From VRUE01 sp963718775 (lineage in GTDB: Bacteria > Actinomycetota > Thermoleophilia > Solirubrobacterales > 70-9): a DNA stretch of 64,000 bases. Made by a program: the position numbers and the translations under genes. The first letter of the stretch is position 1; each line of letters opens with the position of its first letter. The stretch is from contig OY970377.1 in NCBI GenBank assembly GCA_963718775.1, forward strand, positions 1,550,001 through 1,614,000, in the 5' to 3' direction. Shown one piece after another: positions 47,213 through 57,001 of this stretch. A model generated the notes under the pieces. That model ran no database searches. It had not been told where the DNA came from and saw nothing but the letters and a program-made list of their open reading frames with translations.

Positions 47213-47686
47213 CTACGTCCCCGCCTCGAAGCGGAACTCGGTGTCGCCGATGCGCACCACGTCGCCGTCGATCAGCTCTGCCTCCCCCACGAGGGAGGCA
47301 TCGTTGAGCAGGGTTCCGTTGGTCGAATTCATGTCCTCGACATAGGTGCGCCGGTCTCGGCTGAAGATCCTTGCGTGCAGGCCGGAGGCATAGCGGTCGT
47401 CGATGCGCACGTCGGCTTCTCCCGAGCGGCCGATCGAGAGGCCGCCGATCAGGTCGAAGCGCTCGCCGGGCTCGAGGCCGCCGCCGCGCTCGGCGACGAG
47501 CCAGGAATCGGCGCCACCCGGCTGCGCGGCAAAGCTGGGCACCTGGTGGAAGCCGGTCGCATCGGGGGCCGGAGAGGTCGTGCGACGCAGGTCCTTGAGG
47601 GCGCTGCGGACGATCCAGAGCAGGAAGAGATAGAGGACGGCGAGGAAGCCGAACTTGAGGGCCACGGAGATCGGCTCGTAGTCCAC
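47213..47686 (-). CDS. fhaB: FhaB: membrane-anchored FHA-domain protein
   Basis: 157 residues from GTG 47686. One helix (V-A-L-K-F-G-F-L-A-V-L-Y-L-F-L-L-W-I-V), a linker, then an FHA domain (I-G-R-S; D-D-R-Y-A-S-G-L-H-A-R-I; N-S-T-N-G-T). The usual Ser of the R-x-x-S-x-x-H core is S-G-L-H here, so phosphothreonine binding is likely intact. In actinobacteria FhaB (FipA) links PknB signalling to division. Lies between fhaA and the phosphatase gene. Confidence 0.9.
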   Translation of the reverse strand: MDYEPISVALKFGFLAVLYLFLLWIVRSALKDLRRTTSPAPDATGFHQVPSFAAQPGGADSWLVAERGGGLEPGERFDLIGGLSIGRSGEADVRIDDRYASGLHARIFSRDRRTYVEDMNSTNGTLLNDASLVGEAELIDGDVVRIGDTEFRFEAGT

Positions 47687-47698
47687 GCGCCTAGCTGC

Positions 47699-48469
47699 TC
47701 ACTGCTCGATGTCGAACAGGAAGGTCGTGGTGCCGATCGTGACCTGATCGCCGGGGCTGAGTCGAGTCGAGGAGACCCGCCGCCCGTTGACCTTGACCCC
47801 GTTGGTCGAACCGAGGTCGGCGATCGTCCAATCCCCCGTCTGGGCGCGGCGCAGCTCGGCGTGGCGGCGGGAGACGTTGGGGTCGCTGAGCACACACTCG
47901 ACCTCCTTGGAACGGCCGATCGTCGCCCGCGGGCCCTCGAGGACGTAACGGCGATCGTCGAGCGCGACGACGGCGCGGGTCGCGACCATCGCTTCGGCGC
48001 GTTGCTCGGGGCTCTTCGGCGGGGCCGCCTCTTTCACCGCCGAGTAGACCATCGTGTGGCCCTCCTCCCCCTGGCTCGGGCTCTCCCCCTCGCGAGCCGG
48101 CGGCTTGACCAGCCGAGTCTGGATGCCGAACTCGCCGAGGCGCAGGCGCTCGTCGGTCTTGAACTCGACCGCCGGACGGGTCAGCAGGTCGTAGTTGCGG
48201 CGGCGGGCGTGCTCGAGGAGGTAGCCGGAGAGCTCCTGCTCGAGCGAGCGCTCGTAGCCTTCGAGCTTGACCCGGTCCTTGCTCGAGAGGTAGACGGTGT
48301 ACTCGTTGGGCACGTAGACCCGCGCCACCCCCGCCGTCTTGTGGGCATCCATCTCCTTGGCCAGCTTGCGAGCGAGCTCGACCGGCTGCACCTCGGAGCT
48401 GAAGGCGCGACTGAAGACCCCCTCGACGAGGCCTTCGATCCGACTCTCAAGGTTGCGTAGGACGCTGAT
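47699..48469 (-). CDS. fhaA: FhaA: DUF3662-FHA protein, apparent ATC start
   Basis: 257 codons. DUF3662 N-terminal domain then an FHA domain (I-G-R-S-K-E-V; N-V-S-R-R-H-A-E-L; G-S-T-N-G-V). Homologues begin M-S-V-L-R-N-L-E-S. Here S-V-L-R-N-L-E-S is preceded by ATC at 48469-48467, with an AGGAG 6 nt upstream, so the true start is either a non-canonical ATC or a miscalled ATG. The next in-frame start (GTG 48391) would remove 26 conserved residues. FhaA is a cytoplasmic phospho-reader of PknB and MviN. Confidence 0.88.
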   Translation of the reverse strand: MSVLRNLESRIEGLVEGVFSRAFSSEVQPVELARKLAKEMDAHKTAGVARVYVPNEYTVYLSSKDRVKLEGYERSLEQELSGYLLEHARRRNYDLLTRPAVEFKTDERLRLGEFGIQTRLVKPPAREGESPSQGEEGHTMVYSAVKEAAPPKSPEQRAEAMVATRAVVALDDRRYVLEGPRATIGRSKEVECVLSDPNVSRRHAELRRAQTGDWTIADLGSTNGVKVNGRRVSSTRLSPGDQVTIGTTTFLFDIEQ

Positions 48470-48549
48470 CGGTGGCTCCTTTTCGAGCGAGACAGGCGCT
48501 CGGGTGGCGGGGGAAACCGGCTCGAATCCTAGTTGGTGGGACCCCGGAC

Positions 48550-49470
48550 TCAGGGGAGCAGGGCGCCGTGGCCGGCGGCGAGCCAGGCGCCCAGCACCGC
48601 GGCGGCGGCAACTGCGGAGAGGCGCAGGCGCAGCGAGAGGTCGCGGCGCGGAGGATGCTCGTCAAGGCGGTCGAGTGAGCTTTCGATCGCGTCACCCAGC
48701 TCCTCCAGTGGCGGCCGTCGATCCGGGCGGGTCTGCAGGCAGGCATCGACCGTGTCGCTGAGCTGGCGCGGCAGGTCAGGGCGAAGGCGGCGCAGAGGCC
48801 GCAGGCGGCTGCCGATCGCGCGTGCGGTCGCCGCCGGCGTGGCGCGGCGGTTGGGGTTCTCGCCGCTCCAGCACTCGTAGAGCATCAGGGCCAGGGCATA
48901 GACGTCGGCCTCGGCGCCGGCGGTACGCCCCTCGGCTTGCTCAGGGGCCATGTAGGCCAGCGTGCCGACGACGTCGCCGGGCGCGGTCAGCGCCGCCGCG
49001 TCGGTGAGCCTGGCGACACCGAAGTCCATCAGCTTGGCGCGCGGCTCGCCCTCCTCGGTGACGAGGACGTTCTGCGGCTTGATGTCGCGGTGCACCACCG
49101 ATCGCGCGTGCGCATGATCGAGCGCCTCACAGAGGTCAGCGGCGATCTCGCCGATCTCGCGATCGCTTAGCGTGCCGTCGCGGTTGAGCTGGGCGAGAGT
49201 CGAGCCGTCGACCAGCTCGGTGACGAGCAGGGCGTTGCCGTCCTCCTCGCCCATCTCGTAGAGGGTGACGATGCCAGGGTGGTTGAGCCTGGCAGCGGCC
49301 TGGGCCTCGCGTAGCACCCGCCCTGAGCCACGGCCGCCTGCGGATTCGATCGCCTTGACGGCGACCGGCCGCTCGAGGCGACCGTCCCAGGCCTCGTAGA
49401 CCGTGCCGAAGCCGCCGCTGCCGATGCGGCGCTCGATCAAGAAGCGGTTGAGGACGAGTGAGCCGACCAA
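48550..49470 (-). CDS. Ser/Thr protein kinase with one C-terminal membrane helix
   Basis: 306 residues, short for this family. G-S-G-G-F-G-T-V-Y, V-A-V-K-A-I, H-R-D-I-K-P-Q-N, D-F-G-V-A and A-P-E-Q are all present. A single C-terminal helix (L-S-A-V-A-A-A-A-V-L-G-A-W-L-A-A) ends the protein with almost nothing outside, so it has no sensor domain and presumably responds to cytoplasmic or membrane cues. Start is a TTG at 49470. Upstream of fhaA on the same strand; divergent from the next gene. Confidence 0.87.
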   Translation of the reverse strand: MVGSLVLNRFLIERRIGSGGFGTVYEAWDGRLERPVAVKAIESAGGRGSGRVLREAQAAARLNHPGIVTLYEMGEEDGNALLVTELVDGSTLAQLNRDGTLSDREIGEIAADLCEALDHAHARSVVHRDIKPQNVLVTEEGEPRAKLMDFGVARLTDAAALTAPGDVVGTLAYMAPEQAEGRTAGAEADVYALALMLYECWSGENPNRRATPAATARAIGSRLRPLRRLRPDLPRQLSDTVDACLQTRPDRRPPLEELGDAIESSLDRLDEHPPRRDLSLRLRLSAVAAAAVLGAWLAAGHGALLP

Positions 49471-49527
49471 TTCACTCCCCGGCTTCGCCGCGAATCCGCT
49501 TCCTCCTGCGACATACTCCCTGCTTCC

Positions 49528-50575
49528 TTGGAGGATTCCTCAGCAAACCGGCCGCAGCGCCGGGCGCGGCGGGGCCGTCGCCCAGAGCGTCAGCAGATCC
49601 TGCTGCGTCGTGGGCTGGCCCTCGGCGGCGGGCTGCTGCTGCTGATCGTGATCGTGCTCGGCGTCAAGGGCTGTCTCGACGCGCGCAAGAACCGCGCCTT
49701 GAGCGACTACGCCCGCAACGTCACCCAGATCGTCGACGAGACCGACCAGACCAGCAAAAGCCTCTTCGAGAAGCTCTCCGACCCGACCAGCCTGTCGGTG
49801 ACCGACTTCACCGCCGAGGTCAACGCCGACCGCAGCGCGATCGACGGCTACGCCAGCCGTGTCGACGGCCTCGACGCGCCCGGCGACATGAGCCATGCCC
49901 AGAGCACGCTGGAGCTGGTCTACGAGCTGCGCAGCAGCGCGATGAACGAAATCGCCGACAAGATGAGCACCGCGCTCGGCGACGTCGGGGCCGAGCAGGC
50001 GACGGCGGCGATCGCCAGGCAGATGCAGACGCTGCTGGCCAGCGACGTGCTCTACGCGGCGGTGGTGCGGCCGGAGATCAACGGCGTGCTCGCCGACAAC
50101 GGGATCGACGGCAACGACGTGCCGAAAAGCAGTCTTCGTCCCCGATCCCGCCAAGTGGCTGGACGAGGCCGAAGTCGAGCGCCGCGCTCGGCTCGGTCAG
50201 CGGCTCGTCGGCGGCGGCGACGCCCGGCATACACGGCACCGAACTGATCGGCGTCAGCGTCAACGAAACCGAACTGAGCCGCCGAATCGACCACCCCGGT
50301 CGTCCAGCGAAGGGGCGCCCGAAGTCGAAGTGCAGGTCCAGAACCAGGGTGAATCGACCGAGAACGGCATCACCGTCTCGGTCACCGTCGACGGCGGCAA
50401 CACGCTGCAGGGAGACATCAGCACGATCGGCGTCGGCGAAACCGGCAGCGTCGACGATCCCGCTCACCCCCGCGCCGAGCGGCGAAGTGACGCTCGAAGT
50501 CGACGTCGCAGACGGTGCCGGGCGAGACGGTCGACGACAACAACGAAGGCCAGCTACACGGTCGCCTTCGAATAG
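49528..50575 (+). CDS. Membrane protein with CARDB-like external domain, frameshifted
   Basis: About 348 residues from TTG 49528. Basic N-terminus (R-R-A-R-R-G-R-R-P-E-R), one helix (L-G-G-G-L-L-L-L-I-V-I-V-L-G-V), a helical domain (about 50-190, D-E-T-D-Q-T-S-K-S-L-F), and after breaks near 50130, 50190, 50300 and 50455 a beta domain E-V-Q-V-Q-N-Q-G-E-S-T-E-N-G-I-T-V-S-V-T-V, the CARDB pattern. Function unknown; conserved position next to pheA is plausible but unverified. pheA starts 11 bp later. Confidence 0.72.
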
Positions 50576-50585
50576 CCGGCGTCGA

Positions 50586-51441
50586 GTGCGGATCGCCTAC
50601 CTGGGACCGGCCGGGACGTTCACCGAAGACGCCCTGCGCGAGGCGGCTGGCACGGACGACGAGTTCGAGCCGCTGCGCACGCCAACCGTCCACGACGCGA
50701 TCCTCGCGGTCGAGCGTGGCGAGGCCGAGCGCGCCCTCGTTCCCTTCGAGAACTCGATCGAGGGCTCGGTGCGCAGCACGCTCGACACGCTCGCCTTCGA
50801 CACCGAGGCGGTGACGATCGTCGGCGAGCACGACTTCGCGGTGCGGGCGATGCTGATCGCCCGCGAAGCGCTTGAGCTGGAGACGATCGAGAGCGTGCTC
50901 TCGCACCCCCAGCCGCTGGCCCAGTGCGCCCGCTTCCTGCGCGAGCAACTCCCCGACGCGGAACGCCAGAGCGTCAACAGCACGGCCGAGGCGGTGCGCC
51001 TGGTCAGCGAGTCGGATCGGCCGCTGGCCGCGATCGGCGCCCAATCGGCCGCCGAGCTCTACGACTGCACGGTCCTGCGCGAGGGGATCGAGGACGAGGC
51101 CAACAACGTCACCCGCTTCGTCTGGATCGCTCCGGCCGGAACCGAGCCCGCAAGGCGGTGGAAGCTGGAAGACGTCGCTGGTCTTCTCCGAGCTCGGCGA
51201 GGACCATCCCGGCGCCCTGGTCGAGGCGCTGCAGCGAGTTCTCCGAGTCGCGGAGTCAACCTCACCCGCATCGAGTCGCGGCCGCTGCGCCAGGGCCTCG
51301 GCCGCTACATGTTCTTCTGCGACCTCGAGGGAGCGCTCTGCCGAGGCGGCCGTCACCGAGGCGTCGAGGCGCTGCGGAGCAAGGCCGATTCGGTGCGAAT
51401 CCTGGGGTCGTACCCGGTCGCTGAGCCCGGCGACTGCGTAG
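50586..51441 (+). CDS. pheA: Prephenate dehydratase, frameshifted
   Basis: About 280 residues from GTG 50586. R-I-A-Y-L-G-P-A-G-T-F-T-E-D-A-L, V-P-F-E-N-S-I-E-G-S-V, H-P-Q-P-L-A-Q-C-A-R-F-L, S-T-A-E-A-V and N-N-V-T-R-F-V are catalytic-domain motifs (Thr of T-R-F is essential). The ACT domain follows after a break near 51165: E-D-H-P-G-A-L-V-E-A-L (the GALV box) and, after another near 51240, N-L-T-R-I-E-S-R-P (the ESRP box), both for Phe feedback. The end is uncertain: the last recognised frame runs on into the HNH gene; a TAG at 51439-51441 in another frame is a likely stop. Confidence 0.87.
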
Positions 51442-51455
51442 AATTCCCGAGCAAT

Positions 51456-51977
51456 ATGGCACGCGTCCTCGTACTCAATGCGACGTATGAGCCGATCAAC
51501 GTCTGCACGCTGAGACGAGCCGCTGTGCTGCTTCTCAAGGAAAAGGCCGAGTTGCTCGAGCGGCGCGAAGGCGCACTGCACTCCGAGCACATGACGATGG
51601 AGCGCCCCGACGTGATCCGCCTGGTCAGCTACGTGCGGATCCCGCGTGAGGCGCACCGGCGCAAGATCACCCGCCGCGCGGTGCTCGCGCGCGACTCGTG
51701 GACCTGCCAGTACTGCGGCTCGCGCAAGTCGGGCCTCACGGTCGACCACGTCATCCCCCGCAGCCGCGGCGGCAAGTCGGTCTGGGAGAACATCGTCGCC
51801 GCCTGCGCATCCTGCAACCGCCGCAAGGGCAACCGCCTCCCCCGCGAGATCCAGATGCACCCCCAGAAGAAACCGAAGGCTCCCGGGCCCACCGTCTTCA
51901 TCCAGGTCGCCAGCCCCCGGATTCCGCCGGCCTGGCAGCAGTACCTACCCGCCGCAGCTTTGCCGGCGGCGGCGTAG
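51456..51977 (+). CDS. HNH endonuclease-family protein
   Basis: 173 residues from ATG 51456 (M-A-R-V-L-V-L-N-A-T-Y-E-P-I-N-V). A His-Asn-His zinc module: C-Q-Y-C-G, L-T-V-D-H-V-I-P-R-S-R-G-G, W-E-N-I-V-A-A-C-A-S-C-N-R-R-K-G. This compact type with the 'VLNxxYEPI' opening is widespread in actinobacteria and usually annotated as HNH endonuclease; its biological role is unknown. Convergent with gyrA. Confidence 0.9.
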   Translation: MARVLVLNATYEPINVCTLRRAAVLLLKEKAELLERREGALHSEHMTMERPDVIRLVSYVRIPREAHRRKITRRAVLARDSWTCQYCGSRKSGLTVDHVIPRSRGGKSVWENIVAACASCNRRKGNRLPREIQMHPQKKPKAPGPTVFIQVASPRIPPAWQQYLPAAALPAAA

Positions 51978-51978
51978 A

Positions 51979-51995
51979 GGCGGCGAGGAGCCGCC
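51979..51995. terminator. Small hairpin between convergent HNH and gyrA genes
   Basis: GGCGGC-GAGGA-GCCGCC lies 1 nt after the HNH stop and 9 nt before the gyrA stop. A 6-bp GC stem could act as a weak terminator for either strand; there is no T run. Confidence 0.35.
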
Positions 51996-52003
51996 CGGGG
52001 TCC

Positions 52004-54517
52004 TTACTGCCGGCAGCTGCTCTTGCCTCGTCCGGCTCGTCTGTGGATCGAGTCGTCATCGACGACCAGCGCGACGGCGGAGACGCTGTCGTCGTCCTTC
52101 ATGTTCATCACCTTGACGCCCTGCGTCGGGCGGCCCATCTGCGAGATGCCGCCGGCTCGGGTGCGCTGGACCATGCCGTTCTGGGAGATGAAGAGCAGGT
52201 CCTGGTGCTCGCGGACGATCAGGGCGCCGGCCAGGCCGCCCTTCTTCGCGGTCAGCTTCGCGGTCAGCACGCCTTTGGTGCCGCGGCCCTTGACCGGGTA
52301 CTCGGAGACCGGGTGCGCTTGCCGTAGCCGTTCTCGGTGACGACGAAGAGCTCGGAGTCGTCGCGGGCGATGTCCATCGCCAGGACGCGGTTCTCGACGC
52401 CGTTGACCTTCGCCGAGACGTTCATGCCTTTGACGCCGCTGGTGTCGCGGCCCATCGCCCGCACTTTCGCCTCCGAGAAGCGCGAGGCGTGGCCGGACTT
52501 GGAGACGAGCAGGATGTCGTCGTCGCCCGAGGTCAGCCGCACCTGGACCAGCTCGTCGCTGTCGCGGATCTTGATCGCGATGATCCCGTCGGCGCGGATC
52601 GGCGTGTTGTAGGCCTTGAACTCGGTTTTCTTGACCAGGCCCTGGGCGGTCGCGAAGACCAGGTACTTGTTCTCGCTGAAGTCGCGGGTCGGGATCACCG
52701 CGGTCACCTTCTCGCCGTCGCGCAGCGGCAGGACGTTGACCAGGGCCCGGCCTTTCGAGGTCCGCGAGCCCTCGGGCAGCTCGTAGACCTTGAGCCGGTA
52801 GACCTTGCCGCGGTTGGTGAAGAAGAGCAGGAAGTCGTGGGTCGAGCAGATGTGCAGGTGCTCGATGTAGTCGTCCTCTTTCATGTCCATCCCCATCACC
52901 CCGCGGCCGCCGCGGTGCTGCTGGCGGTAGGTCGCGAGCGGCAGGCGCTTGGCGTAGCCGGAGTGGGTGATCGAGATCACCATCTGCTGGTCGGCGATCA
53001 TGTCCTCGATGTTCATGTCGCCCTCGAAGTGGGTGACTTCGGTGCGCCGCTCGTCGCCGTAGCGCTCGGTCGACTTCGTCGAGCTCCTCGACGATCATCG
53101 CGTCGATCCGGGCCGGGTCGCCGAGGATCGCGCGCAGCTCGCCGATCCGCTCCATCAGGTCTTTGTGCTCGTCGCGGACCTTGTCGGACTCGAGCGCGGT
53201 GAGGCGCGCGAGGCGCATGTCGAGGATCGCCTGCGCCTGCAGCTCGGAGAGCTCGAAGCGCTCGATCAGGCCGGCTTTGGCCGTCTCGGTGTCGCTCGAG
53301 CCGCGGATCAGCTCGATCACCGCGTCGAGGTTGTCGAGCGCGATCAGCAGCCCCTCGAGGATGTGGGCGCGGGCCTCGGCCTGGCGCAGCTCGTGCTGGG
53401 TGCGGCGGATGACGACCTCGCGCTGGTGCGAGACGTAGTGCTCGATCAGCTCCTTGAGGCTCAGGGTGCGCGGCACGCCGTCGACCAGGGCGACCATGTT
53501 GATCCCGAAGGTGCTCTGCATCGCCGTGCGCTTGTAGAGCTGGTTGAGGACCACCTCGGGCGGGTCGCCGCCGCGCTTGGTCTCGATCACCAGGCGCATG
53601 CCGGAGCGGTCGGACTCGTCGCGCAGGTCGGAGATCCCGGTGATCTTTTTCTCGCGGACGAGGTCGGCGATCTTCGTGATCAGGCCGCCGTCGCCGCCCT
53701 TCTTGACCATGAATGGCAGCTCGGTGACGATGATCGCGTCGCGGCCGCCCTTGAGCGGCTCGACGTGGGCGCGGGCGCGGATCCGAACCGAGGCTCGGCC
53801 CGAGGCGTAGGCGTCGCGGACTCCTTCGGCGCTCATGATCCCGCCGCCGGGGAAGTCCGGGCCCTTGACGTGCTCCATCAGGCCGGCGAGGTCGATGCCG
53901 GGATTGGCGATGTAGGCCTTGACCGCGCCGATCGACTCGCTGCAGGTTGTGCGGCGGGATGTTGGTCGCCATCCCGACCGCGATCCCGGAGGAGCCGTTG
54001 ACCAGCAGGTTGGGAAAGCGGGCCGGCAGCACCAGCGGCTCGCTGCTGGGACTCGTCGTAGTTCGGGCCCCACTCGACCGTGTCGGCGTCGATGTCGCGC
54101 AGCATCTCGGTCGAGAGCCGCGCCAGGCGCGCCTCGGTGTACCGCATCGCGGCCGGCGGGATCGTCGTCGATCGAGCCGAAGTTGCCCTGGCCGTCGACG
54201 AGCATGTAGCGCAGCGAGAAGTGCTGCGCCATCCGTGCCAGCGTGTCGTAGATCGCCGAGTCGCCGTGAGGGTGGTACTTGCCCATCACCTCGCCGACGA
54301 TGAAGGCGGACTTTCGGTAGGGCCGGTTCGGCTGCAGGCCAAGGTCGTGCATCGCGTAGAGCACACGGCGGTGCACCGGCTTCAGGCCGTCGCGGACGTC
54401 GGGCAGGGCGCGGCCGACGATCACGCTCATCGCGTAGTCGAGATACGACGAGCGCATCTCGTTGGTCAGCTCGCGCTCCTCGATCCGGCCGCCGGTAAGC
54501 GCGTCGGCGCCCTCCAT
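52004..54517 (-). CDS. gyrA: DNA gyrase subunit A, several frameshifts
   Basis: About 837 residues. Start M-E-G-A-D-A-L-T-G, then E-M-R-S-S-Y-L-D-Y-A-M-S-V-I-V-G-R-A-L-P-D-V-R-D-G-L-K-P-V-H-R-R (QRDR region). The catalytic Tyr lies in M-R-Y-T-E-A-R-L. The GyrA box in the C-terminal propeller is Q-H-R-G-G-R-G, supporting gyrase rather than topoisomerase IV. Breaks near 54160, 54045, 53945, 53075 and 52318 are each repaired by one base, so the gene is surely functional in the organism. Convergent with the HNH gene; 31 bp after gyrB. Confidence 0.95.
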   Translation of the reverse strand: MEGADALTGGRIEERELTNEMRSSYLDYAMSVIVGRALPDVRDGLKPVHRRVLYAMHDLGLQPNRPYRKSAFIVGEVMGKYHPHGDSAIYDTLARMAQHFSLRYMLVDGQGNFGSIDDDPAGRDAVHRGAPGAALDRDAARHRRRHGRVGPELRRVPAASRWCCRPAFPTCWSTAPPGSRSGWRPTSRRTTCSESIGAVKAYIANPGIDLAGLMEHVKGPDFPGGGIMSAEGVRDAYASGRASVRIRARAHVEPLKGGRDAIIVTELPFMVKKGGDGGLITKIADLVREKKITGISDLRDESDRSGMRLVIETKRGGDPPEVVLNQLYKRTAMQSTFGINMVALVDGVPRTLSLKELIEHYVSHQREVVIRRTQHELRQAEARAHILEGLLIALDNLDAVIELIRGSSDTETAKAGLIERFELSELQAQAILDMRLARLTALESDKVRDEHKDLMERIGELRAILGDPARIDAMIVEELDEVDRALRRRAAHRSHPLRGRHEHRGHDRRPADGDLDHPLRLRQAPAARDLPPAAPRRPRGDGDGHERGRLHRAPAHLLDPRLPALLHQPRQGLPAQGLRAARGLADLERPGPGQRPAAARRREGDRGDPDPRLQREQVPGLRDRPGPGQENRVQGLQHADPRRRDHRDQDPRQRRAGPGAADLGRRRHPARLQVRPRLALLGGESAGDGPRHQRRQRHERLGEGQRRREPRPGDGHRPRRLRALRRHRERLRQAHPVSEYPVKGRGTKGVLTAKLTAKKGGLAGALIVREHQDLLFISQNGMVQRTRAGGISQMGRPTQGVKVMNMKDDDSVSAVALVVDDDSIHRRAGRGKSSCRQ

Positions 54518-54548
54518 CTACCTCACCTCCCGATCCATAACGCCCAGG

Positions 54549-56978
54549 TCACACATCGAGGAACCTGACCTCTTTGGCGTGCCTTTCGATGAAGTCCTTG
54601 CGCGGCTCGACCTTGTCGCCCATCAGGTCGGCGAAGACCTTCTCGGCCAGCGCGGCGTCGTCGATCCGCACCCGCTCGAGCATGCGACTGGCAGGGTCCA
54701 TCGTCGTCTCGCGCAGCTGTTCGGCGTTCATCTCGCCCAGGCCCTTGAAGCGCTGCATCGTGACGCCCTGGCGTGCAAGCTCCAGCACCATGCGACGCAG
54801 CTCGGCGAACGACTCCGCCGTGCGCTGTTTCTGATCGAGCGAGAGCTCGGAAGGGCGGCCGGCCGACCTGGCTCGAGCAGCTCAGCGTGCGACTCGATCA
54901 GCCGCCGGTAGTCGTGCGATTCGAACAGCGCCGCCGAGAGCTCGAAGGCCTGGGCCAGCCCGTCGCTGCGGTGCACCGCGCGAACGAGGATCTCGTCGCC
55001 GGCTTCGGAGACGATCTCGGTGTCGAAGGGCTCGGCCTCGCCGGCGTCGCCGTTCAGCACATCCTTCACTTCAGCGAGCGAGGTGACGCCGCGGTCGAGG
55101 ATTTCGCGACTCGCCGAGGAAGCGGATCAGCTCGTGCCCGAAATCGGCCTGCAGCGAGTCCGCCCAGCCCTCGTGCTCCTTCAGGCGCCGGTTGAAACGC
55201 TGCCAGCGCGCTGCGGTCAGATTGTGCGTATCGCCGCCGGCGTCGGCCACCTCCATCTGCTCCAGCTTGTCGCGCAGCAGCAGCTCCTCCAGCTCGGACT
55301 CCTTCTCGACGTAGGTTTCCTGCTTGCCGTTCTTCAGCTTGTAGAGCGGCGGCTTGGCGATGTAGACGTAGCCGGCCTCGATCAGCTCCGGCATCTCGCG
55401 GTAGAGAAAGGTCAGCACCAGAGTGCGGATGTGAGCGCCGTCGACGTCGGCATCGGTCATCAGCACGACCTTGTGGTAGCGCGCCTCTCCGACGTCGAAC
55501 TCCTCGCGGATGCCGGTGCCGACGGCGGTGATCAGCGCCTGGATCTCCTGGTTGGAGAGGACCTTGTCGATCCGCGCCTTCTCGACGTTGATGATCTTGC
55601 CGCGCAGCGGCAGCACCGCCTGGGTGTTGCGGTCGCGGCCCTGCTTGGCCGAACCACCAGCGGAGTCACCCTCGACGATGAACAGCTCGGCCAGGGCGGG
55701 ATCGCGAACCGTGCAATCGGCGAGCTTGCCGGGCAGGGTCGAGTTCTCCAGCGCCGACTTGCGGCGGGTCAGGTCGCGGGCCTTGCGGGCCGCCTGGCGG
55801 GCGCGGGCCGCATCGACGGCCTTGCCGACAATACGTTTCGCCTCGCCGGGGTTCTCCTCGAAGAACTCGCCGAGCTTGCGGTTGACCGACTCCTTGACCA
55901 GACCCTCGATTGGCGGGTTGCCCAGCTTGGTCTTGGTCTGACCCTCGAACTGAGGGTCCTGCAGCTTGACCGAGATCACCGCGGTCAAGCCCTCGCGCAC
56001 ATCGTCTCCGGTGAGGTTCTCGTCTTTCTCTTTGAGCAGGCCTTTGCCGCGGGCATAGGCGTTGAGCGTGCGGGTCAGGGCCGAGCGAAAGCCGGAGAGG
56101 TGGGAGCCGCCCTCGTGGGTGTTGATGTTGTTGGCGAAGCTGAAGACCGATTCCTGGTAGGAGGAGTTCCACTGCATCGCGACCTCGACCTGGCCGTCGT
56201 CTGTCTCGTTCTCGAAGAAGACCGTCTTGGCGTGGATCGCGTCCTTGTTCTCGTTGAGGTGAGCGACGAAGTCGACGATGCCGCCCTCGTAGTGAAAGGT
56301 GTCGCTCTGGCCGCCAGCGCGCTCGTCGACCAGGTCGATCTTGAGCCCGCGGGTGAGGAAAGCCGTCTCGCGCAGCCGCTCGGCCAGCGTCGCGTAGTCG
56401 AACTCGAGCTCGTCGAAGATCTCGGCGTCGGGAAGGAAGGTGATCGTCGTGCCATGCGCATCGCTCGCATCGCCGCGGTGTAGGTCGGCCTGCGGCTTGC
56501 CGCGCTCGTAGTCCTGAGTCCAGACCGCTCCATCCCGGCTGATCTCGAGATGGAGCTGCTCGGAGAGCGCGTTGACGACCGAGATTCCGACACCATGGAG
56601 GCCGCCGGAGACCTTGTAGCCGTCGCCGCCGAACTTGCCGCCGGCATGAAGCGTGGTCAGCACCACCTCTGCCGCCGGCCGCTTCTCTTTCTTCAGTTCG
56701 TCGACCGGGATGCCGCGGCCGTCGTCGATGACGGTGCAGCTGTTGTCGGGGTGCAGGACCACGCGGACGTTGTCGCAGTAGCCCGCGATCGCCTCGTCGA
56801 CCGAGTTGTCGAGGACCTCGTAGACCAGGTGGTGCAGGCCACGCGGCCCGGTCGAGCCGATGTACATGCCCGGCCGCTTGCGAACCGCTTCCAGGCCCTC
56901 GAGGACCGTGATGTCCTTGGCGCCGTAGGACTCCGAGCCGCCTTTTTTTTGCGCGGCCGTATTCGTCTTCTCAGGCAA
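54549..56978 (-). CDS. gyrB: DNA gyrase subunit B with a toprim-tail insertion, frameshifted
   Basis: About 808 residues. GHKL ATPase: E-V-L-D-N-S-V-D-E-A, D-D-G-R-G-I-P-V, G-L-H-G-V-G; toprim: V-E-G-D-S-A-G-G-S-A-K-Q-G-R-D and D-A-D-V-D-G-A-H-I-R; end Q-R-F-K-G-L-G-E-M-N. Between the toprim and the tail lies an extra stretch of about 130-160 residues (N-L-T-A-A-R-W-Q-R-F-N through the S-A-A-L-F-E-S segment), longer than in most actinobacterial GyrB. Breaks near 55110, 54850 and 54815. The supercoiling ATPase partner of GyrA. Confidence 0.95.
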
Positions 56979-57001
56979 TTAGTCCCTTCCCAATCTCATA
57001 G

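Noticed and set aside
52004..56978. ParC/ParE (topoisomerase IV) instead of gyrase
   Set aside because: The C-terminal GyrA box (Q-H-R-G-G-R-G) and location beside recF/dnaN indicate gyrase.
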